From Curtobacterium sp. L6-1 (GTDB lineage Bacteria > Actinomycetota > Actinomycetes > Actinomycetales > Microbacteriaceae), in the NCBI RefSeq assembly GCF_018885305.1, contig NZ_CP076544.1, positions 682,001-746,000 of the forward strand: 64,000 nt of DNA, written 5' to 3'. The first letter of the stretch is position 1. Every line of letters begins with the position of its first letter. The notes under the pieces were generated by a model that was given only the letters and a program-made list of their open reading frames with translations, was not told where the DNA came from and made no database searches. Shown in pieces: positions 8,790 to 17,685 of the stretch. Made by a program: the position numbers and the translations under genes.

Positions 8790-9784
8790 TAGATCGGCAC
8801 CCGCACCTGCTCGAGCACCTGCTGCAGCACCCCGTCCGCGCCGACGCCCTCAAGCTCGGCGTCGGCCGCGATGCGCAGGCGGTGCCGCCACACCGGCAGG
8901 AGCATGGCCTGCACGTGGTCCGGGGTGATGGCGTCGTAGCCGGTGAGCCAGGCCCAGGCCTTCGCGGCGGCCAGCAGGGCGGTCGAGCCGCGCGGGCTGA
9001 CGCCGACCCGGACGGACGGCGCCTGGCGGGTGGCGCGGGCCAGGTCGACCACGTAGGCGAGCACGTCGTCACGGGCACCGACGGCGCGGACGGCCTGCTG
9101 GGCGGCGCGGACCTCGTCGACGCCGACCACGGGGACGATGCCGGCCGACCGCACGTCCCGCGGCACGAAGCCGTCGGCGTGGCGGCGGAGGACCTGCCAC
9201 TCCACCTCGCGCGGCGGCAGGTCGAGCGTGAGCTTCACGAGGAACCGGTCGAGCTGCGCCTCGGGCAGCGTGTAGGTGCCCTCGAACTCGATGGGGTTCA
9301 TCGTGGCCGCGACGAAGAACGGGTCGGGCAGCGGGCGGGCGGTCCCGTCGACGCTCACCTGGCGTTCCTCCATGGCCTCGAGGAGCGCGGACTGCGTCTT
9401 CGGGGGCGTCCGGTTCACCTCGTCGGCGAGCAGCACGTTCGTGAACACCGGTCCCTCGCGGAACGGGAACGTGCCGGTCGAGGCGTCGTACACGAGCGAG
9501 CCGGTCACGTCGCCGGGCATCAGGTCCGGGGTGAACTGGATGCGCTTGGTGTCGAGCGACATCGCCGCGGCGAGGCTCCGCACGAGCAGGGTCTTCGCGA
9601 CGCCGGGGACGCCCTCGAGCAGGACGTGGCCCTGCGCGAGCAGACCGACGATCATCCCGGAGACGGCGCCCTCCTGTCCGACGACGGCCTTGCCGACCTC
9701 GGCGCGGACCCGGCCGAACGCGTCACGGAGCGGGTCGCCGTCGTGGGCGCGTCCGGGGCTGGGGATGGTGGGCAGGTCGGTCAC
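8789..9784 (-). CDS. MoxR-family AAA+ ATPase
   Basis: 331 residues. Walker A GVPGVAKT is at 58-65, followed by FTPDLMPGDVTGS, Walker B VLLADEVNR, KTQSALLEAMEERQVSVDG, the sensor-like ATMNPIEFEGTYTLPEAQLDRF and a C-terminal lid with GVSPRGSTALLAAAKAWA. MoxR proteins are hexameric AAA+ chaperones that act on membrane or metalloprotein clients with VWA/DUF58 partners. The start is GTG at 9784. It overlaps the TGA of the DUF4350 gene as GTGA, which fixes the start, because the frame is open far upstream. It is the middle gene of a five-gene coupled operon. Confidence 0.93.
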   Translation of the reverse strand: MTDLPTIPSPGRAHDGDPLRDAFGRVRAEVGKAVVGQEGAVSGMIVGLLAQGHVLLEGVPGVAKTLLVRSLAAAMSLDTKRIQFTPDLMPGDVTGSLVYDASTGTFPFREGPVFTNVLLADEVNRTPPKTQSALLEAMEERQVSVDGTARPLPDPFFVAATMNPIEFEGTYTLPEAQLDRFLVKLTLDLPPREVEWQVLRRHADGFVPRDVRSAGIVPVVGVDEVRAAQQAVRAVGARDDVLAYVVDLARATRQAPSVRVGVSPRGSTALLAAAKAWAWLTGYDAITPDHVQAMLLPVWRHRLRIAADAELEGVGADGVLQQVLEQVRVPI

Positions 9785-11109
9785 GGTCGTCCTCCTGGTC
9801 GCGGGTCGGTGGTCGGTGCTGGCGGGCGGTCGGGTCGGTCCGGCCGGGAGGCGCGGCTCGCCTCCCCGGACGCGGCCCGTCGGACCGCGCGTTCGAGGTC
9901 GTCGAGCGCCGCCGCGCCGTCGACGAGCGCGCGGTCGTCGTCGACGGGGCCGCCCACCAGGACGGCGCCCACCGTCGCCGCCGGACGGCCGGTGACGGCG
10001 GCGGCGCGCCGCACCACCTCGTCGACGTGGGCGGAGCGGGGCAGGCCGAGCGAGCGTCCGGTCCGCAGGAGCGCGGCGACGCGCAGGGTGTCGAGAGTGT
10101 GGGTGTGGTCGCGGACCCGGGCGGCGAGTCGTGCGCGGCCCTCGGTGGTCTCGGCCGCGCGGACGACGACCGGCAGCCGTTCGACGACCAGGGGACCGAG
10201 CCGCCGTCCACGCCAGACCGCCGCCGCGACCGCGACGACGCCGAGCAGTCCGATGGCGCTCGGCACCCAGGGCGGCGCCAGCGAGCCGAGCGTCGGGGCG
10301 GCGTCCCGACCGGCGGCCGTCGGGACGTACCAGACGAGGCGGTCGCCGTCGCCGAGCAGTCCGAGGGCCAGGGCCGCGTTGCCGGCGCTGGTGATGGTGT
10401 CGTTGCGGAGGGCGGCGGTCGTCCCGAGGACGGTCACCGTGCCGGCGCGGGTGTCGGCGCGCAGCAGGCCCCAGCGCCGGTCCTCGCCGTCGCCGGAGGG
10501 CGCGCAGCGGTCGACGTCGGGGTCGTCCGTGTCGTAGGTCACCCCCGAGGTCGTGACGGAACCCGCGACACGGGCGGCGGGCACGGCGCACGGGGTGGTG
10601 TCGACGACGGTCCCCGCCGAGGTGCCGCCGGCCGGTCGGGCGTCCACGCCGAACGCCTCGAGCACGCGGGGGTCGGTGGTCACGAGGACGACGTCCGGCG
10701 CGGTGCGGGCGATGCGTCGGGCGGCGGCGGGGGAGAGCACCCCGGCGGAGTCGTCGACCAGGACCGTGCCGTCGGACAGGTCCGCGTCGAGTCGGTCCGC
10801 GCCACGCACCACGTCGACCGCCGTGCCCTGTTCCTCGAGCACCCGGACGAGGGCGCGCGACCCGCTGCCGACGGTCGAGGACGGGTCGAGCGGTGTCGCC
10901 TGTCCCCGGTCCCCGCTGCCGACGGCGGCGGTCAGCGCCGCGAGCAGCAGCCCGACGAGGACGACCGCGGTCCAGCCGCCGATCCGCACGAGTCGGTCGC
11001 GTCGGCGGGCGGGCGCCGGTCCGGTGGGCGCCGGTCCGGTGGGCGCCGGTCCGGCGGGCGTCCGGGAGGCGCGCCCCGCCTCCGCCGTCCGGGCGTCGGT
11101 GTCGCTCAC
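9781..11109 (-). CDS. DUF4350 domain-containing membrane protein
   Basis: 442 residues. An N-terminal cytoplasmic Pro/Ala-rich stretch with a repeated GPAPT motif precedes a membrane helix at about 44-63 (GGWTAVVLVGLLLAALTAAV). An extracytoplasmic alpha/beta domain follows with DVVRGADRLDADLSDGTVLVDD and VVLVTTDPR, typical of DUF4350. A second helix (AIGLLGVVAVAAAVWRGRRLG) and a cytoplasmic C-terminal domain complete it. The C-terminal tail is low-complexity RPDRPDRPP. It overlaps moxR by four bases and the DUF4129 gene ends at its start (ATGA type overlap at 11106-11109). The function is not established; cluster context links it to the MoxR/DUF58 complex. Confidence 0.85.
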   Translation of the reverse strand: MSDTDARTAEAGRASRTPAGPAPTGPAPTGPAPARRRDRLVRIGGWTAVVLVGLLLAALTAAVGSGDRGQATPLDPSSTVGSGSRALVRVLEEQGTAVDVVRGADRLDADLSDGTVLVDDSAGVLSPAAARRIARTAPDVVLVTTDPRVLEAFGVDARPAGGTSAGTVVDTTPCAVPAARVAGSVTTSGVTYDTDDPDVDRCAPSGDGEDRRWGLLRADTRAGTVTVLGTTAALRNDTITSAGNAALALGLLGDGDRLVWYVPTAAGRDAAPTLGSLAPPWVPSAIGLLGVVAVAAAVWRGRRLGPLVVERLPVVVRAAETTEGRARLAARVRDHTHTLDTLRVAALLRTGRSLGLPRSAHVDEVVRRAAAVTGRPAATVGAVLVGGPVDDDRALVDGAAALDDLERAVRRAASGEASRASRPDRPDRPPAPTTDPRPGGRP

Positions 11110-11765
11110 GCCGGCACCGTCGGTCCGTCGGAGCGGGCCGGTCCGCCTGTGGCGACCGGGCGTGCCCGCCGGACGTCCCGCTCCGCGTCGAGGACCCGGC
11201 GGGCGGTGGGCTCGTCGGCCTCGACGCCGAGGTAGCGGACGGCGTCGAACGCGTCCGAGGCGTCACGCAGGGTGTCGCCGAGTGCCGGGAACGGCGTCGT
11301 CGCCCGGTCCGCGATCGCCCGCGCGGTCGCACCGGGGACGACCAGCACGAGGTCCCGTTCGCCGAGCCCTCGTGCGAGGGCGCGGAAGCCCTCGAGGACG
11401 GCGGTCGACCAGTCGCCGGCCCGCAGCGCAGCGGCGGCGGCAGCGGCGACGACGTCCGCCGAGCGGAGGTCGTCGTCGTCGAAGACCGCGCCGGGGTCGG
11501 TCGTGCCCGGACGCGGGCGTCGGCGGGGGAGCCCACGGGACACGACGACGAGGACGACCACCACGACGAGCACGAGGACCGCGATCACGAGGAGCGTCCG
11601 ACCGAAGGCGGGCGACCCGGTGCCGTCCGGGACGAGCGAGCCGAGCCACTCGAGGAACGTCCGGGACGCCCGGTCCCACCAGGTCTCCTGCGCGCCGCCG
11701 TACGCAGCGCGCCCGAGTTCCTGTTCGAGCAGCCGCCGCGCCTCGTCCGGACCGGGGGTCGTCAC
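11106..11765 (-). CDS. DUF4129 domain-containing membrane protein
   Basis: 219 residues. The first 50 residues are soluble (ETWWDRASRTFLEWLGSLV is characteristic). One long membrane helix follows at about 58-78 (TLLVIAVLVLVVVVVLVVVS). The DUF4129 helical domain comes next: DDDDLRSADVVAAAAAAALRAGDWSTAVLEGFRALARGL. In other bacteria DUF4129 forms the C-terminal part of transglutaminase-like membrane proteins; here it stands alone. The GTG start at 11765 overlaps the TGA of the upstream gene as GTGA, so the start is well supported although the open frame extends further upstream. Confidence 0.85.
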   Translation of the reverse strand: MTTPGPDEARRLLEQELGRAAYGGAQETWWDRASRTFLEWLGSLVPDGTGSPAFGRTLLVIAVLVLVVVVVLVVVSRGLPRRRPRPGTTDPGAVFDDDDLRSADVVAAAAAAALRAGDWSTAVLEGFRALARGLGERDLVLVVPGATARAIADRATTPFPALGDTLRDASDAFDAVRYLGVEADEPTARRVLDAERDVRRARPVATGGPARSDGPTVPA

Positions 11766-13336
11766 GGGCGACCGCTCGCCGGGTCCTGCGTGTCCGGCTC
11801 GCTCGTGGGGTCCTCCGGGCGCTGCGTGGTCGCCGGCGGCCAGCCCTGCTGCGACCCGGGCTGCTGCCGGGGCCACGGCTGCTGGGCGCCGTACTGCTGG
11901 GCACCGGGCTGGCCCGGCCAGTCCTGCCGGGGCCAGGCCTGCTGGGCGCCGTACTGCTGGGCACCGGGCTGGCCCGGCCAGTCCTGCCGGGGCCAGCTCT
12001 GCTGGGCGCCGGGCTGCTGGGCGCCGGGCTGGTGGGGCCAGCCCTGCTGGGCGCTGTACTGCTGGGCGCCGGGCTGGTCCGGCCAGCCCTGCGGCTGCCA
12101 GTCCTGCTGCTGCCAGTCCTGTCGCTGCCATCCTGTCGGGCCGGACCACGCCGACCGTACGACCGGAGCGGCGGGCGCGAACGGGTCGCTCGGCTGCCCC
12201 GTCTCGAGGTGCGCGGCGATCCGCTGGTCGAGCGCCTCGGTCCGGATGCGGCGGTCGATCGCCAGGAACGTCGTGATCGAGGCGCCGAGGACGTCCGTCA
12301 CGCACTGCACCGCGATCGTGAGCAGGCTGCCCACGACGAGGGCGACGACGCCGCCGACCGACGGTCCGGTCGACGCGGTCTGCCCCAGCGGGTCGAACAC
12401 CCCGGTGAACAGCGTCAGACCGATGGTGAGCGGGATGCCGGCGATGCCCGCAGCCATGGCGAAGGCCACCTGTGCGAGCAGCAGGATGCCGAACGTCCGC
12501 CAGAAGGCGCCGCGGGTGAGCCGCCACGACTGGCCGGCGGCCGAGAAGACGCTCCGGCCCTCGAGGGCGATGGTCGGCACCGTGAACGCGAAGCGGGTGA
12601 CGAGGAACGCGAGCAGCACCACGAAGCCGAGGGCCATCACGACGACGGCGAGCACGAACCAGCCCGCGCTGCTGTTGCCGACCGCCAGCGCGCCGACGGT
12701 CCCGCCGATGACGAGCACGAAGGCGAGACCGAGCACGACGCCCGCGGCGAGCTGCAGCAGGATCCACCCGAGGACCGCGCCCCGGCGTCCGGCCAGGAGT
12801 GACCACAGCCCGCGGAAGGTCCCGCGGCGGCCGAGCACCCGCTGCCCGGTGTCGACCGCGATCGGAGCGACGAGGAACCCGCGGGCGAGGTAGGCCACGA
12901 ACGGCAGGCCGATCGAGAGCACCGCGTACAGCGTCACCGTCCCGGCGATGATCGCGTCCGTGTCCCCGCCCCCGTCGACGGCGCCGAGCAGTCGGGACTG
13001 CAGGGTGCGCTGCCCGAGCGCCGAGCCGATCGTCGAGACCAGGCCGAGCACCCCGGAGAGCAGCACCGCCCACAGCAGCAGCACACGCGCGTTGCGGCGG
13101 AACACGGTGAAGGCACCGGCGAGGACGTCACCCAGGCCGAGCGGCCGCAGCGGGATGACGGGCCGCGCAGCGGCCGGTGGGAGCTGCCCGCCGCCGGACG
13201 CGGGCTGCATCGGGGGCCAGGGCGTGCCTCCAGGACCGGAGGCGCGACCCTGCTCCGGGACGGCGCGCTGCGGTCCGTCGTCGTGGCGCTCGGGCTGCGC
13301 TCCCGCGCCCGGCACGTGCCATCCACCGTCGACCAT
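11762..13336 (-). CDS. Multi-TM protein with glycerophosphoryl diester phosphodiesterase-type membrane domain and Gln/Pro/Trp-rich tail
   Basis: 524 residues. After a Pro/Gly-rich N terminus of about 60 residues come PLGLGDVLAGAFTVFRRN and roughly six membrane segments to residue 370, with FTVPTIALEGRSVFSAAGQSWRLT between them. This arrangement is what annotation pipelines call the GPDPase membrane domain; no phosphodiesterase catalytic domain is present. The last 140 residues are a repetitive cytoplasmic tail built from WPGQPGAQQ and YGAQQ units, encoded by a 60-bp tandem repeat. It is first in the coupled minus-strand operon leading to moxR and DUF58, and its start lies 147 bp from that of mtrA on the other strand. 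Confidence 0.75.
   Translation of the reverse strand: MVDGGWHVPGAGAQPERHDDGPQRAVPEQGRASGPGGTPWPPMQPASGGGQLPPAAARPVIPLRPLGLGDVLAGAFTVFRRNARVLLLWAVLLSGVLGLVSTIGSALGQRTLQSRLLGAVDGGGDTDAIIAGTVTLYAVLSIGLPFVAYLARGFLVAPIAVDTGQRVLGRRGTFRGLWSLLAGRRGAVLGWILLQLAAGVVLGLAFVLVIGGTVGALAVGNSSAGWFVLAVVVMALGFVVLLAFLVTRFAFTVPTIALEGRSVFSAAGQSWRLTRGAFWRTFGILLLAQVAFAMAAGIAGIPLTIGLTLFTGVFDPLGQTASTGPSVGGVVALVVGSLLTIAVQCVTDVLGASITTFLAIDRRIRTEALDQRIAAHLETGQPSDPFAPAAPVVRSAWSGPTGWQRQDWQQQDWQPQGWPDQPGAQQYSAQQGWPHQPGAQQPGAQQSWPRQDWPGQPGAQQYGAQQAWPRQDWPGQPGAQQYGAQQPWPRQQPGSQQGWPPATTQRPEDPTSEPDTQDPASGRP
11879..12060 (-). repeat. 60-bp in-frame coding tandem repeat
   Basis: Positions 11879-11938 and 11939-11998 are near-identical copies, differing only in their last few bases. 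A third, diverged copy follows to about 12060. The 60-bp (20-codon) unit encodes the Gln/Pro/Trp/Gly-rich tail of the multi-TM protein, so copy number can change without breaking the frame. Confidence 0.9.
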
Positions 13337-13483
13337 CGATCCGCCCCCTCAGCTCGGCCGCTGCCGGAACGCGCGACCGTGTCCATCCTGGCGGAAAACC
13401 TCCGCTGACGAGGCCTCGGCTATCGTGAGCGGAGCGTGCCCGTCCCTGGGCACCCCCGCCCTGCCCCTCGGAGTCCGGATCCC

Positions 13484-14161
13484 ATGACACCGCGCATCCT
13501 CGTCGTCGACGACGACCAGGCCCTCGCCGAGATGATCGGCATCGTCCTCCGCTCGGAGGGCTACGAGCCCGACTTCAGCGCCGACGGCAACGACGCCGTG
13601 GACGCGTTCCACGCGACGAAGCCCGACCTCGTGCTCCTCGACGTGATGCTGCCCGGCATCGACGGCAACGAGGTCTGCCGTCGGATCCGCGCCGAGAGCG
13701 GCACGCCGATCATCATGCTGACCGCGAAGGGCGACACCGCGGACGTCGTCCTCGGGCTCGAGAACGGGGCGGACGACTACGTCGTCAAGCCGTTCAACCC
13801 GAAGGAACTCGTCGCCCGTATCCGCACCCGGCTGCGTCCGACGGCGAGCGACGCCACCGTCCTGCACGTCGGGGACCTCGTCGTCGACGTCCCCGGGCAC
13901 GAGGTCCGCCGCGGCGACACGCCGATCGCGCTCACCCCGCTCGAGTTCGACCTGCTCCGCGCCCTCGCCGAGAAGCCCAGCCAGGTCTTCACACGCGAGA
14001 TGCTGCTCGAGCAGGTGTGGGGATACCACTACAAGGCGGACACCCGACTGGTGAACGTGCACGTGCAGCGCCTCCGCGCCAAGATCGAGCACGACCCGGA
14101 CAACCCGCGCATCGTGACCACCGTCCGCGGCGTCGGGTACCGGGCCGGCACGCAGAGCTGA
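13484..14161 (+). CDS. mtrA: Response regulator MtrA (OmpR/PhoB family)
   Basis: 225 residues. The receiver domain has acidic DDD near residues 9-11, phospho-acceptor Asp53 in LVLLDVMLPG, Thr80 in MLTAKGD and Lys102 in VVKPFNP. The winged-helix output domain starts near 125, with LTPLEFDLLRALAEKPSQVF and the recognition-helix region DTRLVNVHVQRLRAKIE, and ends RTVRGVGYRAG-like. MtrA regulates cell-wall metabolism, division and osmotic response in actinobacteria. The ATG at 13484 gives the standard N terminus MTPRILVVDDD. A TATCGT hexamer at 13421-13426 may be its -10. It is divergent from the minus-strand membrane cluster and followed 5 nt later by mtrB. Confidence 0.96.
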   Translation: MTPRILVVDDDQALAEMIGIVLRSEGYEPDFSADGNDAVDAFHATKPDLVLLDVMLPGIDGNEVCRRIRAESGTPIIMLTAKGDTADVVLGLENGADDYVVKPFNPKELVARIRTRLRPTASDATVLHVGDLVVDVPGHEVRRGDTPIALTPLEFDLLRALAEKPSQVFTREMLLEQVWGYHYKADTRLVNVHVQRLRAKIEHDPDNPRIVTTVRGVGYRAGTQS

Positions 14162-14166
14162 CGCGC

Positions 14167-15828
14167 GTGCCGTCCACGCCCGTCCCGGTGCCGTTCCGCC
14201 GGTTCCGACGGCGGACCCGGTCCTGGCTCCGTCGGATCTGGCGCGGCATCGCCTACCTGTGGCGGCGGTCGCTGCTCGTCCGCTCGGTCGCGATCACCGT
14301 CCTCACCACCGGGCTCGCGGTCGCCGTCATCGGCACGGCGGTGATGGTGAGCATCTCGAACAACGTCTACGCGCAGCGCCGCGACCAGATCGAGGCCGAG
14401 TCGGCGCGCGCCACGATCGTCGCGCAGGGGATCTTCGACGCGGCGACGGCCGCCGAGGACAACGACCAGACCGAGCTCGAGACGCTGCAGAGCGAGGCGC
14501 AGAACGCGATCCTCTCGAACACCACGAGCCCCGGCGGCACGAGCATCGCGATCGAACGGACCCCCGGCGCGTCGACGCCGCAGATCCTGCAGAACGTCGC
14601 GAGCCGCGGGTTCCCGGACGCCGTCATCACCGACGAGCTCCGTGCCCGGGTTGCCGCGGACACGGGTGAGCTGAGCCTCCAACCCGTCCGGCTCGACGGC
14701 CCCGACGGCCGCAGCCCCGGCCTCGCCGTCGGGTCGACGCTGCAGGTGCCCGGCGCGGGCCAGTACGAGCTGTACCTGGTCTACGACCTGTCCGACGCGC
14801 AGCAGACCCTCGACTTCGTGTCGCAGACGCTGTCGATCGGCGGTGTGGCGCTCATCGTGCTCATCGCCCTCGTGACCTCGCTCGTCGTGCGGCTCGTCGT
14901 CGTGCCGATCCGGGGCGCTGCCGAGACGAGTCGGAAGATCGCGGCCGGACGCCTCGACGAGCGCATCCCGGTCCGTGGCGAGGACGACATCGCGACCCTC
15001 GCCCGCAGCTTCAACGACATGGCCGACGCCGTCAGCCGCCAGATCACCCAGCTCGCCGAGCTGTCCCGCGTCCAGCAGCGGTTCGTGTCCGACGTCTCGC
15101 ACGAACTCCGCACACCGCTCACGACGATCCGGCTGGCGGGGGACCTGCTCTTCGACGCCCGGCACGCCTTCGAGCCGTCGGTCGCCCGCTCCGCCGAGCT
15201 GCTGCACGCGCAGGTGGACCGCTTCGAACTGCTCCTGGCCGACCTGCTCGAGATCTCCCGGTACGACGCCCAGGCGGTCGAGCTCGAGACGGAGTCCGTC
15301 GTCCCCGCGGCGCTCACGGCCGACATCGTCGAGGAGTTCCGCCCGCTCGCTGACCGCGTCGGCATCGAGCTGCGGCTCGCGACCCCCGGTGGTCACACGA
15401 CCATGCAGCTCGACGCACGCCGCATCCGTCGCGTGCTCCGCAACCTCGTGGGGAACGCCGTCGAGCACGGTGACGGGCAGCCCGTCGAGGTGGTGGTCGA
15501 CAGCGACTCCCGCTCGGTGGCCATCGCCGTGCGCGACCGCGGCGTGGGCATGCCGCCCGAGGACACCGCCCGCGTCTTCGACCGGTTCTGGCGCGCCGAC
15601 CCGAGCCGCAAGCGCACCATCGGCGGCACCGGGCTCGGCCTCGCCATCAGCCTGGGTGACGCGCAGCTGCACGGCGGCCGCATCGACGTCTGGTCCCGGC
15701 CGGGCGAGGGGTCGGCGTTCGTGCTCGTCCTGCCCCGTCGCAGCGCCGAGGCACCACCGACGTCGGCCATCCCGCTGCCGGCGCTCGACGAGTCGTACGA
15801 CGGACCGAGAGGAACCGAGGACCAGTGA
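14167..15828 (+). CDS. mtrB: Sensor histidine kinase MtrB
   Basis: 553 residues from a GTG at 14167, 5 nt after mtrA. An Arg-rich cytoplasmic N terminus precedes TM1 at about 40-61 (VAITVLTTGLAVAVIGTAVM). An extracellular sensor domain of about 155 residues follows, then TM2 (GVALIVLIALVTSLVVRLVVV), a HAMP domain (GRLDERIPVRGEDDIATLA), and HisKA with His312 in FVSDVSHELRTPLTTIR. HATPase_c boxes are N (RNLVGNAVEHG), G1 (VRDRGVGMPPE), F (FDRFWRAD) and G2 (GGTGLGLAIS). It phosphorylates MtrA. Its stop overlaps the lpqB start as GTGA, so kinase and lipoprotein are made together, as in other actinobacteria. Confidence 0.96.
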   Translation: MPSTPVPVPFRRFRRRTRSWLRRIWRGIAYLWRRSLLVRSVAITVLTTGLAVAVIGTAVMVSISNNVYAQRRDQIEAESARATIVAQGIFDAATAAEDNDQTELETLQSEAQNAILSNTTSPGGTSIAIERTPGASTPQILQNVASRGFPDAVITDELRARVAADTGELSLQPVRLDGPDGRSPGLAVGSTLQVPGAGQYELYLVYDLSDAQQTLDFVSQTLSIGGVALIVLIALVTSLVVRLVVVPIRGAAETSRKIAAGRLDERIPVRGEDDIATLARSFNDMADAVSRQITQLAELSRVQQRFVSDVSHELRTPLTTIRLAGDLLFDARHAFEPSVARSAELLHAQVDRFELLLADLLEISRYDAQAVELETESVVPAALTADIVEEFRPLADRVGIELRLATPGGHTTMQLDARRIRRVLRNLVGNAVEHGDGQPVEVVVDSDSRSVAIAVRDRGVGMPPEDTARVFDRFWRADPSRKRTIGGTGLGLAISLGDAQLHGGRIDVWSRPGEGSAFVLVLPRRSAEAPPTSAIPLPALDESYDGPRGTEDQ

Positions 15829-17525
15829 CGACCAGGACCCAGCACCGCCTGCGCGGACTCCTCGCGACCGCCCTCGCCGCCCTGACGCTGGTCGGCGTGA
15901 CCGCCTGTGCGGCGATCCCGGTGTCCGGCCCCGTCCGGTCCGGGCAGTCGATCACCGACGAGTCCCAGTCCGGCGGCGTCGACTACCGGCCCTCCGGACC
16001 CGAGGCCGGCTCCGACCAGGCCGAGGTGCTCACGCAGTTCATCGACGCCGCCACCGGTGCCCAGAACGACTACGCCGTCGCTCGCGAGTTCCTCAGTGCC
16101 CGGTTCTCCCAGAAGTGGAACCCGCGGCAGGGCGTCACGGTCCGGCAGGGCGACGGCGAGGTGGAGCGGGTCGGCACCCGTGAGCTGACGTACACCCTGA
16201 CCGCGAGCGCCACGGTCGACGCCGACGGGGAGTACACGCAGGCGGTCCGACCGACCTCGTCGACCCTGACGTTCCAGTTCACCCGCGAGGACGGCGAGTG
16301 GCGCATCGCCTACGCGCCGGACGGCATCATCCTGTCGCCGGTGAACTTCGTGTCGGTGTTCCAGCCGCACGCGTTGTACTTCTACGACCCGACCTACCGC
16401 TTCCTCGTCCCCGACGAGCGCTGGTTCCTCGCCCGCTCCTCGACGAGCACGCGCATCGTCAGCGCCCTGCTCGCCGGACCGGCGGACTGGCTCGAGGGCT
16501 CCGTCGTCTCGTCGTTCCCGGAGGGCACGCAGCTCTCGCTGAACGCCGTCACGATCGACAGCGGCAGCGCCCAGGTCGACCTGTCGAGCGAGGCGCTCCG
16601 GTCGAGCACGGTCGAGAAGGTCCGGATGCGCGAGCAGCTCACCGACTCGCTGTCCTCGATCGCCACCGTCTCGTCCGTCGACCTGACCGTCGAGGGCGTC
16701 CCGGTGTCCCTGCCCGACTCGAGCGGCACGAGCGCCCAGCGCAACCCCGACGTCGACGCCAGACCCCTCGTGGTCCGCGGCGGCACGGCGGGCTACGCGA
16801 CGCCCGGCTCCGGCGACGTCTCCGGCCTCGGCGGCGGCATGAGCGCACAGGTCGCCGGGCTCGACCCCCGGTCCCTCGCGCTCTCCGCCTCGGGCAGCGT
16901 CGCGGCGGTCGGCAACCGCGACGGCGTGTTCGTCGTCCGCAGCGGCCGCGACCCCCTGCGCATCGACACCCGGGACGACCTCGTCCCGCCGACGGTCGAC
17001 GACCAGGGGTTCATCTGGGTCGCCGAGCGGTCCGACTCCCGCTCGATCACCGCCTACGGCCTCCTGGGCGACCCCCACGTCGTGACGTCCACGCTGCCGG
17101 AGGGACGCCTCGTCTCGTTCCAGGTCTCCCGCGACTCGACCCGGGCGCTCGCACTGCTCGACACCGACGAGGGCGCAGCGCTCTACGTCGTCGCCATCAC
17201 CCGCGGCTCGGACCGGGTGCCGACCTCGCTCGGTCCGCCGGTGCGGGTCCAGGCGGCCGACGGCACGCCGGTCGGTGCGACCTGGGTCGACGAGCTCGAC
17301 GTCGCCTCGGTGGGACGGACCGCGACGGGCACGGACGTCGTGCGGACCACCGTGGGCGGGCAGTCGGAGACCCTTGCGAAGCCCGACGGCACGGCGACGA
17401 CGATCGCCGGCGGGAGCGGCGGAGCGCTGTTGCTGCGCACGACCGACGGCGAGGTACAGCAGTCGACCGGAGGCGCGTGGGACCGCACGGGCGTGGAGGC
17501 GTCGGTCCTGGGCATCCAGCGCTGA
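15825..17525 (+). CDS. lpqB: Lipoprotein LpqB, accessory to MtrAB
   Basis: 566 residues. The signal peptide has basic residues RTQHRLRG, a hydrophobic core LLATALAALTLVG and the lipobox VTAC with lipidated Cys28. An N-terminal region of about 200 residues contains a GerMN domain (FLVPDERWFLARSSTSTRIV and LTDSLSSIATVSSVDLTVEG). The C-terminal half is a beta-propeller-like LpqB domain (LALSASGSVAAVGNRDGVFVV, GFIWVAERSDSRSI). In mycobacteria LpqB binds the MtrB sensor domain and modulates MtrA phosphorylation. The GTG start overlaps the mtrB stop by four bases. Confidence 0.95.
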   Translation: MTTRTQHRLRGLLATALAALTLVGVTACAAIPVSGPVRSGQSITDESQSGGVDYRPSGPEAGSDQAEVLTQFIDAATGAQNDYAVAREFLSARFSQKWNPRQGVTVRQGDGEVERVGTRELTYTLTASATVDADGEYTQAVRPTSSTLTFQFTREDGEWRIAYAPDGIILSPVNFVSVFQPHALYFYDPTYRFLVPDERWFLARSSTSTRIVSALLAGPADWLEGSVVSSFPEGTQLSLNAVTIDSGSAQVDLSSEALRSSTVEKVRMREQLTDSLSSIATVSSVDLTVEGVPVSLPDSSGTSAQRNPDVDARPLVVRGGTAGYATPGSGDVSGLGGGMSAQVAGLDPRSLALSASGSVAAVGNRDGVFVVRSGRDPLRIDTRDDLVPPTVDDQGFIWVAERSDSRSITAYGLLGDPHVVTSTLPEGRLVSFQVSRDSTRALALLDTDEGAALYVVAITRGSDRVPTSLGPPVRVQAADGTPVGATWVDELDVASVGRTATGTDVVRTTVGGQSETLAKPDGTATTIAGGSGGALLLRTTDGEVQQSTGGAWDRTGVEASVLGIQR

Positions 17526-17685
17526 CGCGGCGGGAGCGCCGAGCCCGGCCCCGACGCCGCGACCGGCGAGGCCGGGAGCAGCCGCTCGGAGCGGCCACTC
17601 CTGCACAGCAGGACCGCACGGGAGGCCCGTCCACAGCACGGCGGGCAGCGTCCCGCCGGCCCGTGGGACCGGCGAGCATCGGGGC

